From Lateolabrax maculatus (lineage: Eukaryota > Chordata > Actinopteri > Acropomatiformes > Lateolabracidae): DNA of 64,000 nt. Positions 9,651-22,100 of this stretch are shown one piece after another. The number at the start of each line of letters is the position of its first letter. Position 1 is the stretch's first letter. The position numbers and the translations under genes are program-made. The stretch is from NCBI GenBank assembly GCA_031216445.1, contig CM062218.1, forward strand, positions 24,088,001-24,152,000. The letters are read 5' to 3'. The notes under the pieces were generated by a model that worked only from the letters and a program-made list of their open reading frames with translations, searched no databases and was not told where the DNA came from.

Positions 9651-10700
9651 ACTGGCAGACGAAGAGAAAGACAAAAGACACTCACATATGTGCAGCCTGC
9701 AGTATACTGGATCCAATGGCCAGCTGACTCAGAACTTGCACACCAATGGAGTGTGTGAAAAGCCTGGATACAGAAAGAACTGCCCACAGCACAAGAACCA
9801 CGACTGCCGCTGCACTGCACTCTGATGTATGATGAGACTCAGCAACATACTGACTACAAAGAATGCTGGACAGAGTTGATTACAGGCAAAATATTATCTG
9901 TAATATGTCAAGACCTGTATGTTGGACCACAAGGACCAGCAGCAGCAGTTACTCTACCACCAGAACTACGTCCCTGGTTTCAAGTCACCAGCTCCGTCCC
10001 ACATGTTACACTCCTGATAGCTAATGGACATGAATCACGTGACCTAGGACCGATGGTGAAGGCAGCACTACAAGTGACTGTATGGAAACCAACTCAGAAC
10101 ACGCATGTGCAGTCATCCTCCGATGGACAATATGTGAAAATATTTCTGCGAGCATATGACAAAGGAACAAGAGCCCAAGTGCTACTAAGTCAGAGATTCC
10201 CTACTCAACTGCCACTCTCAGAAGAACATAGTGTGCTACTACATCAGATACCACATGAGTTATGGTCACATCATAAAACAGATGTAGGGCTAGTTAGGTC
10301 AGCACAGCCAGTTCACATCAAAGCAAAAGAGGGCATTGTGTTGCCATACCAAAAACAATATCCCATTAAACCACACCAAATAGCAGGTATAAGACCCACC
10401 ATCAAGGGCTTGGTAGCAGCAGGTGTGTTAAAACCAACAAAAAGTCTGTGTAATACACCAACTTGTCCAATAAAACAAAATAAACTCTAGTGACTATCGA
10501 TTGGTGCATGATTTGTGCGCCATTAATTCCACTGTAGATGCAGAAGTACCTGTGGTTCCAGACCCACATACTTTGCTTTCTAATATCCCACATGACGCCT
10601 GTTGGTACACAGTCATTGATTTATGCTCAGCATTTGTTAGTGTGCCATTACACCCAGATTCACAGTATCTGTTTGCTTTTACATATCAAGGACAGCAGTA
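9640..10700 (+). pseudogene. ERV pol front half, unit 1
   Basis: It starts without gag or LTR at the LINE junction. The frame is readable from about 9650 with a TGA near 9758, then is open from 9825 to 10490 (221 codons), covering a pre-RT region and the start of reverse transcriptase. A stop plus frameshift near 10485 is followed by the palm start (10501 on) including the first catalytic aspartate in VIDLCSAF. It ends at AGTA (10697-10700), where the transposon begins. The matching continuation of the same enzyme lies after the transposon at 18087. Confidence 0.8.
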
Positions 10701-10888
10701 CACTGTAAATGCAAACATGGTATTTAATTAAAAATAGTAAATTGACTTAAATCAGTTTTTATCAAATTGCTATTAACACTCACTTTTAGAAAGTTACTTG
10801 TAATTTGTGGTTGAAAAATCTCACCAGCTCAGTCTACTTGAACTGGATTAATTTAGAAAAAGTATGTTTTCGATAATTTGGCTTTTAC

Positions 10889-11015
10889 AAGTACATTTAC
10901 TCAATACTGCACTTAAGTACAAAGTACTTTAAGTACTTTACTTTTTTTTTCATATTACTGTCTACTTTTACTCCACTACATTTCAGAGGGAAATATTGTA
11001 CTTTTTACATCACTG
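10889..11015 (+). repeat. Dispersed-repeat-like segment near the transposon left end
   Basis: It has repeated AAGTAC/GTACTT words followed by a CTCCACTACATTTCAGAGGG-type stretch, which I recognise as a repeat scattered through percomorph fish genomes. It sits inside the left subterminal part of the transposon and recurs at about 34025-34151 and 57102-57228. Family name not assigned. Confidence 0.4.
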
Positions 11016-11199
11016 CATATGTAATAATACATACGCGATATATAATAATAATCAGTAGTATGCTACTTTTAATTTTAATATTTTAAGTATTTCTTTTTGT
11101 GGTTATATGTTTTTTACTTAATTGAAATTTTCACTGCAGGAGCTGTATTGTAAAAGAGTAGTTTCACGGAGTGGTATTAGTACTTTTGCTTCGATTTGA

Positions 11200-11378
11200 A
11201 AACTTCGCCGGCTTTTTTTTTTTTTTTTCCCGACCTGTGGGCATGCGCAACTCCGTCCTCTCTACGCCTGACGGTATGTCAACAACACACCCGCAACGGA
11301 CGAGGAGCTGGACCTAATCCCTGCAACAGCACTCGTTAAGGTTATTTTCAGCATTCTTGTGCTTGGCACACTCATTTG
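11200..11378 (+). promoter_or_regulatory. 5' exon and upstream promoter-like region of transposon copy 2
   Basis: A T-run is followed by GC-richer sequence with GCATGCGCA (NRF1-like half-site) near 11241, then an untranslated exon ending at 11378 with donor GTGAGT. There is no TATA box. This is probably the 5' end of the zinc-finger/SAMD3-like transcription unit; the next exon would be 12938-12984. Confidence 0.45.
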
Positions 11379-11898
11379 GTGAGTAATATTTTACCCTTGT
11401 TTAGACCGTTTTCTTTCTGTAAGTAAGCGCCATATTTTTCGTGCTTGCTAGTAATGATGTGTGTTGTAATGTCGGCTAACGCTGCCTCAGAGCTATATAG
11501 CTCTGAGCTAGCTGAACTATATTATGGACATAACGTGTCTTACTTTTGTCACGTTAAAGTTGAGGAGAAACTTTAGTGTAGCGGTCGCGGGCGTGCTCGT
11601 CACGTGCACGCGCACACCCGCTGTCGGAGTTGATTTTTTTTTCTGAGGCCAGTCATCTGTGAGTACTCACTCACGATGAGAGACTGATCCCGGCGGTTTG
11701 TGAGTTTCCATGAGCAGGAGGGCATTCACATGGCAGAACATCAGAACAAGTCTGGATGTATCATTTTATTTTACGCTCGGCTGTTAAGTTAGGACTATGC
11801 TAACTTAATGTTATTTTATTTAACCCTCCTCACTTAACACTAGTCATATTTGTAGCTGTGTCGTTTCCATGGTTACCACGTTTAGCGCGCCCAATGAG

Positions 11899-12539
11899 CC
11901 GGTCACCCGCTCCACTCAGTGTGATCATTCTGCAGGATCAATGAACTGTCAGCGTGTTTAATCAATCATAACTCTGAATACTAAACTGATTTTCACGGGA
12001 TTGTTTAATGCAAACGTCACACATGTATATATAATATATATATATATATATATATTATATATACAGATATATAGGGAGAGAGAGATAGATAGATATAGAT
12101 TTTCATTTTTTTTATATATGTAGATATACATATTCATTTTTTCTGAGATCTAACTTCTGTCTATTGTGTTTTATCTTATATTGATGTATAATGTTGTATT
12201 GTTTCTTCATTTTTCAACTTATTAAAATAGCTGAGTAGTACACAATCTGCTTCTGCTTCTCTATCATATATTAGTGTTTTTATATATATGTGTGTGTGTG
12301 TGTATTATATTATATCATACATAGCATATATCACATACCAGAATATTCTATTACCGTTATGCCTATTATGTATATTAAAATACGCCGAATCATGTGTCCG
12401 GTATCATGCCTACATGTATGACGTTTGCAGAAAAAAATCCCGTGAAAATCAGTTTAGTATTCAGAGTTATGATTAATTAAATGCATTGACACTTCATTGT
12501 ACCTGCAGACAGATTACACTGAGTGGAGCGGGTGACCGG
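11899..12539. repeat. Large inverted repeat, copy 2
   Basis: Arms 11899-12027 and 12411-12539. Same arms and spacer as copy 1; no change seen by eye. Confidence 0.8.
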
Positions 12540-12715
12540 TCCAAGATGGCGGCCCCACGTCTCGTCAGCGCCAATAGGCAGTAGCGGTCGATGCGGCGTC
12601 TACTCTTTATATGTCTATGCCGCACACTGTTTACTTGCGCAGTGCTTGTCTGATCACACGAGGAGTGCAGTGAGAGCCCGCAGATCAGATTTGGGAAAGA
12701 CAAAAGGGTCTCCCT
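12540..12715 (+). promoter_or_regulatory. Candidate internal promoter, copy 2
   Basis: Same YY1-like, CCAAT and TATA motifs as copy 1, with GGGAAAGAC at the 3' side as in copy 1. Confidence 0.4.
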
Positions 12716-12937
12716 GTCTGTCTTTTTATCATAGCCTGTTACCATTGCTGGCATACTCAGTGGCCTAAGTTATTCTTTAAGGTTATGTTGTCTAGAATAT
12801 GTACATTACAATACTGTCTTTGTGGGTAATAGGCCTATGTTACAGTTTTCACTTGTACTGGAAACAAGATGTTTATGAGTTGTGGTGAGCTTTGGTTGTG
12901 TTAAATTGTTGTATTCTTCTTAACTGTCCCCTTCCAG

Positions 12938-15900
12938 GCTCAGGCAGATGGTGATCAATCCACAGTTCCCTTGATACCACATAAGTGAGTCATTTACCAT
13001 TTACCTTTTGTACTGCTGTGTTCATTTGGTAGCTGTTCTTGTCTTAAAGAAGTGAAATGATTAAAAGCTTGATAATTAGATAGATTTTTGCAAGGATTTA
13101 GTTTTTTTCTGTTGCTCTGGTATTTCAAGTCTGATACTGCATGTTAGTGTTTTTGTTTTTTGTTTCTATTTTGCCGGGCTTGATGCTAAAATGATCTTTT
13201 CTTTTCAGATTTTTCAAGAAGACAAAAAACTTCCTATGCAGTGGTCGTGTAAGTACTGCACATTTTGTGCTGAAAAGAGGTGCTTCTTACTTAAGCATTA
13301 CCGCTTAAAACACGGGTGCCACACTCGAATATCACCACTACCGTGCCTTTATAAGGAGTGCCTGTGCACATTTAAATCTTTCAATGCACTCAAAGTCCAC
13401 TTATCAACATGGCACACTCAAAAGGACCTGGGGAACGTGGGTGAAACTGCTTTCCATTGTCAGCTGTGTGACTTTGTGGAGCCTTGCACTGGAGCTGACT
13501 TTTTTACCCATTTACGAAGACATTTGAAGCTGAAGCAAAAGGTTTCCTGTCCATATCAAGGCTGTAGCTTTCAGAGCAATGTTTATTCAACCTTTAATGC
13601 ACATAAAAGCAAAGAACATCAAGACCACAATAAGATGGCATTCAAACCTGAAATTGTGTCACATAATGTACTTGAGGTACCTCCACCTAATATAAATATT
13701 CAACCTGAGGATAGTGCCCCTGAAACTGATCAGGTTGAGTTTGAGGTTACTGAGCTCAATGAAGATGTGGGAGACTTGGAGAGTCAGTTGGAACATAATG
13801 TAGCTGCTGTTTTTCTGAAAATGTCATCGATTCTTAACATCTCTGAAAATGCCCTGCAAGAAGTTATAGAGCAGATCAACCAAATTTATGTGCTTTCACA
13901 GCCATTGTTACATACCTCGGTTGGAAAAATACTAAATCAACATTGTGGAGATGTTGAGGACTCTTAAGTGAGTGAGATAGCTAAAGTATTTACTGAGAAT
14001 AATGTATTCCTGAAATTCACTTCTACTAGGGGGTCATTGTCAACCACTAGCAAGCGAACATCATACATTTGAAAAGAATTCTCAGTGGTGACGCCTATTG
14101 AGTTTGTCCTAAAAAATGACAGGCAGACAGTTGTGTATATCCCCATACTAAAAATGCTGCAGACATTACTAAACAATGGAGAAATTTTAGATAAGGCCAT
14201 GTCATCTGAGACAAATTTGTCACAAGGATACAGATCTCACAGGGATGGTTACTGGTTTAAAGACAATTCTCTCTTGACAGAGGAAGAATTCAGGATTGCT
14301 CTTTTCTTGTACATAGATGATTTTGAGGTGGCTAAGCCCTTGGGAACCTCCAGAAAGAAACACAAGCTGCCATCTACTGGGTACTTGGAAATCTACACCC
14401 TAAATATCGCTCCTCTCTTCATTCCATTCAGCTTGCTCTACTCATCATCGCTGAAGATGATATCAGGAAGTTGACTTTAAATGAGAGACCACAGTCTATT
14501 GAAGAATTAAAAGTGCAACTGGTAGATAAACTGTCACTGCAGTATGACTTTAAACTGCAGTATGAAGATCAAGACTTCCATAATGCCCTCTGCAATTTGA
14601 CTGAAATAACTGATTTACCTGAAAGAGCTACGCTCAAAATCATCCCTCTTGTGACTCTCCATTTAACCGCATTGTCATCACCCACCACAACATCAGACAC
14701 TGAGTGCAGCACAGCAGACACTGAGATCCTGTCGACAGGAAGAGCATCACCATCGCTAAGACAACAGTGGCCAGATTTCTTTGACATACCCAATTTCTCA
14801 GTTGATGTTGACTATAGACTCAGACAGGCAGATCTTGCCTTTATGAAGGATGGAACACGTATGACTCTACCACGAGATATGAAGCATGACATACTAGAAA
14901 AGCTTGCTGAGACGATGTACAGTTTCAAGGCTTACCCTAAAGATGATGACTTCAGCAGTGTTGCAAAAGCACTAATTAGCAAACACCCCTGCCTCACTGA
15001 GCCTGGACCACACAGATGGTATGGCTGGAAAAACAGCCTTAAATTATCGCACAAAGCTTCAAAAAGCTGGATGTGAGGATGTAGCAATCAATGGAGGCAA
15101 AAGAAGTAAAGGCAACCCAGAAGGAGAATCCTCAAGCAAGAATATCAAACGGCCAAAAAGAGGTGAAGCAAACTACCTACCTAACTTACCTGAAGGACAT
15201 GATGAAACAAGCCTTGAAAATGCCAGAAAGGTTCTCGTGGAAGAAATGAAGAAGAAACAACCCAATGGCACTCTCATCTCACAAATGATGGACCAATCAT
15301 TCCCACTACGCAGACAAGAAATTGTAGAAAAGGAACCTGCTGTACAGAACATTGTTGAACGATGGCCAGCACTCTTCACAGACAGGTAAACTATTTTTGT
15401 TCTCAACCAATAAAATAATGCCTATCAAAAAGAAATTCAAGGTGTGTGGCTAGAAATCCAAACACACTTGTTGGAATGTTAACACTTCTGCCATCTCTCC
15501 ATCCCTACCCACCCCTCTCTCTACTTTTCAGGTGTTTGCTGAGTTCAACAGAATCGCAAGTAAGAATCTTGAGGGAGACTTCTTTGAGGCTCTGGACCAG
15601 TATACCCCACGTTTCATTGAACTTTTCAAAACAAGAAGGGGAACTGTTGGCCAGAAGCTCAGTGAGCTGATGCAGCACATGAGCTGGATGGTAAGTAGGT
15701 TAATTTTGCTTTTGATCTGTGTGATAGTTCATCAATCAAGTTCTAAATGAGATGATCCAGCCCAACCTATTCTATTTCCTGTCTGACTTGTGCTTGTGCC
15801 TTGCAAATTACTCTGTTAACTGGTCTTTTCTCTCTCTGTGTATCATTAGACACCAGACGTGACAGTACTTCGCTCTGTTGTCCTCAAAGGCATTCCTATT

Positions 15901-16734
15901 TTACTTGGTGACGACTCCAGTGAATTCTTCAAGACATGCTCTGTAAGTACTTGCACATAAGAAAAAGTTTGGTCTGCATTAAAATAGAACTATATCTGTG
16001 CTGACATAGAAGATGTAATTTTATCTGCACAATATACAATATACATTTTGTACAGTGATTGATGTATTTTGTATGGCAATTCCTCCACAGCTAATCTGAG
16101 AGGTATTTAAACAGCCAGTAAATAAAAATGAAATTTGCCACATAAACGTTGTACACATTAATTAATTGTAAATCTAAGGAGCAGGAGTCCAGGCTGAAAA
16201 GTCAGTGTCACTGTTTAAGAATATATGGACCTTGTGGACCATAGCTTTAGTTTAATCATACCACATTTATTTTGTTGGTTATATTGTAACAATCCAGTGT
16301 GAACACATATTTAAAACCATATTCCCTAGCAAATGCTTTCAACATTAAAAATGAATGTTTAGAAGAGCATAAATTGCCATGCTGAAGAATGTGTGTGTGT
16401 GTCTTTGTAGGGTACAGCGAGAGACGAGGCCCTAGAATGCACTGTCGGTGTGCTGACAGTTGTCAGTGAAGATAATCCTCATGAGGGTCCAAGTTCAGTA
16501 GACCTCCAGCCCATCTCCACTGCCATCATTCTGGAGGGAGGTATCATCATGGATCATATAAAAAAACTTGCCTCAGGCAGTTTGTCTGTTATTTGGGCTT
16601 ACATATGCTTTGCATTTGGATTACCCAAAATGCATGGCAAATACACTCAACTTCATTCAGACTGTGATGCTTGGACTGGGAAAGAAAACCTCCCACCAAA
16701 ACTGTTAACTTTGAAGAACAGTCTACTGGGTTAG
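12938..16734 (+). pseudogene. Fused C2H2 zinc-finger / SAMD3-like gene, copy 2 (decayed)
   Basis: Exons 12938-12984, 13209-15385, 15532-15690, 15850-15942 and 16411-16734. It carries the same two in-frame stops and the same frameshifts as copy 1. It belongs to a complete transposon with both the 5' exon (ending 11378) and the internal promoter-like region, so of all copies its transcription unit is among the most complete. It shares Ser4 of the fingers and the Trp of the YWFKDN block with copy 1 only. Confidence 0.75.
13236..13967 (+). CDS. Four-finger C2H2 protein fragment, copy 2 (243 aa)
   Basis: Identical in translation to copy 1, with all sixteen zinc ligands present. The start is taken at the first ATG inside the exon. 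The TAA at 13965-13967 is shared with copies 1 and 3-7. Confidence 0.55.
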   Translation: MQWSCKYCTFCAEKRCFLLKHYRLKHGCHTRISPLPCLYKECLCTFKSFNALKVHLSTWHTQKDLGNVGETAFHCQLCDFVEPCTGADFFTHLRRHLKLKQKVSCPYQGCSFQSNVYSTFNAHKSKEHQDHNKMAFKPEIVSHNVLEVPPPNINIQPEDSAPETDQVEFEVTELNEDVGDLESQLEHNVAAVFLKMSSILNISENALQEVIEQINQIYVLSQPLLHTSVGKILNQHCGDVEDS

Positions 16735-18086
16735 ACCAGTAAAGAGCCATCAGCTGTCAGATAGCACTTTGTAAATTATGCAGCAGTTAATGTTCTCCTG
16801 TTATCAGAGAAAGTTTTATGCTTTCATGCAACTGAGCTGGCTTGTTTATGATCTCAAAAAACAAAAAAATTCTATTAAAGTGTACCATGTTATGCTAGTA
16901 TGCTAATGGTGGAAATAGCGCCACCTTGTGTTGCAAAGAGTTGTTAGATAATGTTGTCAGAAAGGAACCTAGCAAGGTTGACCTGTTTACATTTGTGTTT
17001 TGGGAAAACTTTTAATTATAGTAGTTATAATGTAGTACAAATACAAAACCCAAGGAGTGATGTTTTTCTGTGTTGGTTTAAACCTCGGACTGATGCTCGC
17101 TTTGGGACACAAAAGCATTTGTTGTACTTTCAGTTTTGATCAGAAATGCAATGATTTTGCATGCACTGAAGTCCTGTAATTATCAGGTGTTTACCTGTTT
17201 AATATTGTGAGACTGTTACATGCATAGAATTAGCTCACAAAAATGTGGTTTTATTTTTGCCATGTCCATGTCATGTTCTACAGTCAAATCAAACCACAAG
17301 TTTGTTGTTTAGCTGCTGTTTTGTACTTGAATGTACAAGAAAGTGATACTTGGGAACAGAACACTTGAGGCTGAATAATAGATTTAATGCATATTGTTAT
17401 TACAATAGCCTAACAGACATAGATCACACTATGAGCAATTTTGCAACTAGCTTTAAAATACATTAAATATGACAAGAGGATAGAGAACAGTCATTTTATT
17501 GTTTATTGTAAGGTTATTACATGAGTGATAAAACACACATTTTATATTGGAGAATTGGAATCAAAAGTAACAATATCGAACATTTATTGTTCAGTCTAGA
17601 TCTGTCAGTGATGCAATTATTTTTTTAATAAATGTTGTAATGCAGCTGAACAAACCCAGTGAGTGTTCTTTTAAAGTATATGTTTGTGGTGTTTTTCCCT
17701 TTATTAGGTAATAACAGCTAAAATAGATAAGAAATGGGAGAAGGACAAGGACCCATTCAAGGAAATTGGTTTGTTTAATTTAACTGAACTGAAATGAACT
17801 GAAAAAAAATGAGTGAGTAGTAAGTAGTAGGTATCATAATTCTAAGTGGGGTTAAATTTGTATCAAGCAGTCCACACAAAATGAAAAAATTAAGTTAACA
17901 CTAAGCATGGCTATTAAGTTATATGAACTTTTTTTTTTTTTTTTTTAGTTGTACTACTTGATTTGGTACTGCACACTTAAAATAAACAAGCTTTTCTAAC
18001 TCACTATTCTTAAGATTACTTTGCTTAATTTGCAACGAGTTTGCATACTTTTTTTAAGTAAGGTCAACTAATTAGATTTTACAGTG

Positions 18087-18674
18087 AGTATACGTACACA
18101 CGTCTCCCGCAGAGCTATGTTGAAAGTCCCTCAATATTCAGTCGAGTATTGGCTAATGACCTGCAACACCTAGACGTGTCCAGTACAGTACTACAATATG
18201 TAGATGATCTCTTGATATGTAGCACCTCCAAAGCTCAATGTGCACAAGACTCAGTCTCAGCCCTGATGGCTTTAGAAAAGGGGGCTCACAAGGTGAGTAA
18301 AAATAAATTACAGTTTTGCCAGACACAGGTTGAATACTTAGGTAGACAACTCTGTGGCACTAAATGAGCTATAGTGCCCTCACAAATTGAGGCAGTATCG
18401 AAAGCTCCCAAACCACAAACGGTGAGACACATGTCGTCATTTCTGCCATCTCAGCTTTACTAGAAGCCATACACCATCCAAAAGTGTTAGCCATCATTAA
18501 ATGCGTAGCTCATCAAAAAACGAATTCCCTGATAGCTAAAGGCAACAACTTAGCAGATGAAGCCGCAAAACGCATAGCTACACCCACCTGTATAGGACCA
18601 CTGCTAGTAGCTGGAGATTGTGAACCACTGACAAACTTATATATATATGATATATATATATATATATATATATG

Positions 18675-18705
<31 letters not shown>

Positions 18706-18988
18706 CTATATATATGTGCTGCTATGTAATAGCAGCACAACATCAGGCAAGTCCATATGCACATTCTGTATGGGCAAAAAGGGGGGCAAGTATAATCACT
18801 GAAGAAGGTCCATCACATGGGCTATGGCGAAGTGCACATGGACATATTGTCCTCCCAACATCTTTGGTACAGGTTGCTACACGTAGTGCGCATGGTCAGG
18901 ACCATTGCACAAGTGGGGAGGTGTTGAGACGCCTTCAAGCAGTCTGGTGGTCACCATTTTTCCGACCTGCGTTTGTAGCTGAGACAAT
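18087..18988 (+). pseudogene. ERV pol back half, short version, after copy 2
   Basis: It contains the YVDD segment (18197-18208), the RNase H end, a (TA)n tract and the integrase zinc-binding part, and stops at GAGACAAT (18981-18988), where transposon intron sequence begins. Open fragments only, ending in a chimeric tail of non-ERV codons. Confidence 0.8.
18638..18715. repeat. (TA)n microsatellite, after copy 2
   Basis: This is the longest version, with two ATGATA interruptions instead of one, probably from a slippage duplication. The hairpin follows at 18716-18738. Confidence 0.9.
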
Positions 18989-19010
18989 TTTGCAAGGAAG
19001 GTTTTTTTCT
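18981..19010 (+). other. Short-unit junction integrase|transposon intron (copy 2 to 3)
   Basis: ERV sequence GAGACAAT (compare 7586-7593) runs straight into TTTGCAAGG of the intron before the zinc-finger exon (compare 1702-1710). Ten bases on, GGATTTAG of the intact intron is GGAAGG here. There is at most 1-2 bases of microhomology. Confidence 0.85.
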
Positions 19011-19108
19011 GTTGCTCTGGTATTTCAAGTCTGATACTGCATGTTAGTCTTTTTGTTTTTTGTTTCTATTTTGCCGGGCTTGATGCTAAAATGATCTTTT
19101 CTTTTCAG

Positions 19109-22100
19109 ATTTTTCAAGAAGACAAAAAACTTCCTATGCAGTGGTTGTGTAAGTACTGCACATTTTGTGCTGAAAAGAGGTGCTTCTTACTTAAGCATTA
19201 CCGCTTAAAACACGGGTGCCACACTCGAATATCACCACTACCGTGCCTTTATAAGGAGTGCCTGTGCACATTTAAATCTTTCAATGCACTCAAAGTCCAC
19301 TTATCAACATGGCACACTCAAAAGGACCTGGGGAACGTGGGTGAAACTGCTTTCCATTGTCAGCTGTGTGACTTTGTGGAGCCTTGCACTGGAGCTGACT
19401 TTTTTACCCATTTACGAAGACATTTGAAGCTGAAGCAAAAGGTTTCCTGTCCATATCAAGGCTGTAGCTTTCAGAGCAATGTTTATTCAACCTTTAATGC
19501 ACATAAAAGCAAAGAACATCAAGACCACAATAAGATGGCATTCAAACCTGAAATTGTGTCACATAATGTACTTGAGGTACCTCCACCTAATATAAATATT
19601 CAACCTGAGGATAGTGCCCCTGAAACTGATCAGGTTGAGTTTGAGGTTACTGAGCTCAATGAAGATGTGGGAGACTTGGAGAGTCAGTTGGAACATAATG
19701 TAGCTGCTGTTTTTCTGAAAATGTCATCGATTCTTAACATCTCTGAAAATGCCCTGCAAGAAGTTATAGAGCAGATCAACCAAATTTATGTGCTTTCACA
19801 GCCATTGTTACATACCTCGGTTGGAAAAATACTAAATCAACATTGTGGAGATGTTGAGGACTCTTAAGTGAGTGAGATAGCTAAAGTATTTACTGAGAAT
19901 AATGTATTCCTGAAATTCACTTCTACTAGGGGGTCATTGTCAACCACTAGCAAGCGAACATCATACATTTGAAAAGAATTCTCAGTGGTGACGCCTATTG
20001 AGTTTGTCCTAAAAAATGACAGGCAGACAGTTGTGTATATCCCCATACTAAAAATGCTGCAGACATTACTAAACAATGGAGAAATTTTAGATAAGGCCAT
20101 GTCATCTGAGACAAATTTGTCACAAGGATACAGATCTCACAGGGATGGTTACCGGTTTAAAGACAATTCTCTCTTGACAGAGGAAGAATTCAGGATTGCT
20201 CTTTTCTTGTACATAGATGATTTTGAGGTGGCTAAGCCCTTGGGAACCTCCAGAAAGAAACACAAGCTGCCATCTACTGGGTACTTGGAAATCTACACCC
20301 TAAATATCGCTCCTCTCTTCATTCCATTCAGCTTGCTCTACTCATCATCGCTGAAGATGATATCAGGAAGTTGACTTTAAATGAGAGACCACAGTCTATT
20401 GAAGAATTAAAAGTGCAACTGGTAGATAAACTGTCACTGCAGTATGACTTTAAACTGCAGTATGAAGATCAAGACTTCCATAATGCCCTCTGCAATTTGA
20501 CTGAAATAACTGATTTACCTGAAAGAGCTACGCTCAAAATCATCCCTCTTGTGACTCTCCATTTAACCGCATTGTCATCACCCACCACAACATCAGACAC
20601 TGAGTGCAGCACAGCAGACACTGAGATCCTGTCGACAGGAAGAGCATCACCATCGCTAAGACAACAGTGGCCAGATTTCTTTGACATACCCAATTTCTCA
20701 GTTGATGTTGACTATAGACTCAGACAGGCAGATCTTGCCTTTATGAAGGATGGAACACGTATGACTCTACCACGAGATATGAAGCATGACATACTAGAAA
20801 AGCTTGCTGAGACGATGTACAGTTTCAAGGCTTACCCTAAAGATGATGACTTCAGCAGTGTTGCAAAAGCACTAATTAGCAAACACCCCTGCCTCACTGA
20901 GCCTGGACCACACAGATGGTATGGCTGGAAAAACAGCCTTAAATTATCGCACAAAGCTTCAAAAAGCTGGATGTGAGGATGTAGCAATCAATGGAGGCAA
21001 AAGAAGTAAAGGCAACCCAGAAGGAGAATCCTCAAGCAAGAATATCAAACGGCCAAAAAGAGGTGAAGCAAACTACCTACCTAACTTACCTGAAGGACAT
21101 GATGAAACAAGCCTTGAAAATGCCAGAAAGGTTCTCGTGGAAGAAATGAAGAAGAAACAACCCAATGGCACTCTCATCTCACAAATGATGGACCAATCAT
21201 TCCCACTACGCAGACAAGAAATTGTAGAAAAGGAACCTGCTGTACAGAACATTGTTGAACGATGGCCAGCACTCTTCACAGACAGGTAAACTATTTTTGT
21301 TCTCAACCAATAAAATAATGCCTATCAAAAAGAAATTCAAGGTGTGTGGCTAGAAATCCAAACACACTTGTTGGAATGTTAACACTTCTGCCATCTCTCC
21401 ATCCCTACCCACCCCTCTCTCTACTTTTCAGGTGTTTGCTGAGTTCAACAGAATCGCAAGTAAGAATCTTGAGGGAGACTTCTTTGAGGCTCTGGACCAG
21501 TATACCCCACGTTTCATTGAACTTTTCAAAACAAGAAGGGGAACTGTTGGCCAGAAGCTCAGTGAGCTGATGCAGCACATGAGCTGGATGGTAAGTAGGT
21601 TAATTTTGCTTTTGATCTGTGTGATAGTTCATCAATCAAGTTCTAAATGAGATGATCCAGCCCAACCTATTCTATTTCCTGTCTGACTTGTGCTTGTGCC
21701 TTGCAAATTACTCTGTTAACTGGTCTTTTCTCTCTCTGTGTATCATTAGACACCAGACGTGACAGTACTTCGCTCTGTTGTCCTCAAAGGCATTCCTATT
21801 TTACTTGGTGACGACTCCAGTGAATTCTTCAAGACATGCTCTGTAAGTACTTGCACATAAGAAAAAGTTTGGTCTGCATTAAAATAGAACTATATCTGTG
21901 CTGACATAGAAGATGTAATTTTATCTGCACAATATACAATATACATTTTGTACAGTGATTGATGTATTTTGTATGGCAATTCCTCCACAGCTAATCTGAG
22001 AGGTATTTAAACAGCCAGTAAATAAAAATGAAATTTGCCACATAAACGTTGTACACATTAATTAATTGTAAATCTAAGGAGCAGGAGTCCAGGCTGAAAA

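Larger units (their letters stand above)
1..11385 (+). repeat. Long repeat unit 1 (single gene copy)
   Basis: Position 1 matches 11386, giving an 11385-bp period. It contains gene copy 1 with its 5' region, the right transposon end, the back part of ERV pol, a 3' LTR, a LINE fragment, the front part of pol, and the left end of the next transposon. It has one gene copy where the two following blocks have three. It is therefore either the ancestral simple unit or a contraction of the three-copy block. Confidence 0.9.
10701..18086 (+). mobile_element. CACTA/EnSpm-like composite transposon, copy 2 (complete, 7386 bp)
   Basis: Both ends are visible. The left end CACTGTAAA starts at 10701 with AGTA before it (10697-10700), and the right end TTTACAGTG finishes at 18086 with AGTA after it (18087-18090). 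The 9-bp terminal repeat is inverted and perfect. The flanks are the two halves of one ERV reverse transcriptase, and the reading frame is continuous across the point of insertion if the element and one AGTA are discounted. Contents: 5' exon (to 11378), inverted repeat (11899-12539), second promoter-like region, pseudogene copy 2, AT-rich 3' end. This is the reference copy for boundaries. Confidence 0.75.
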
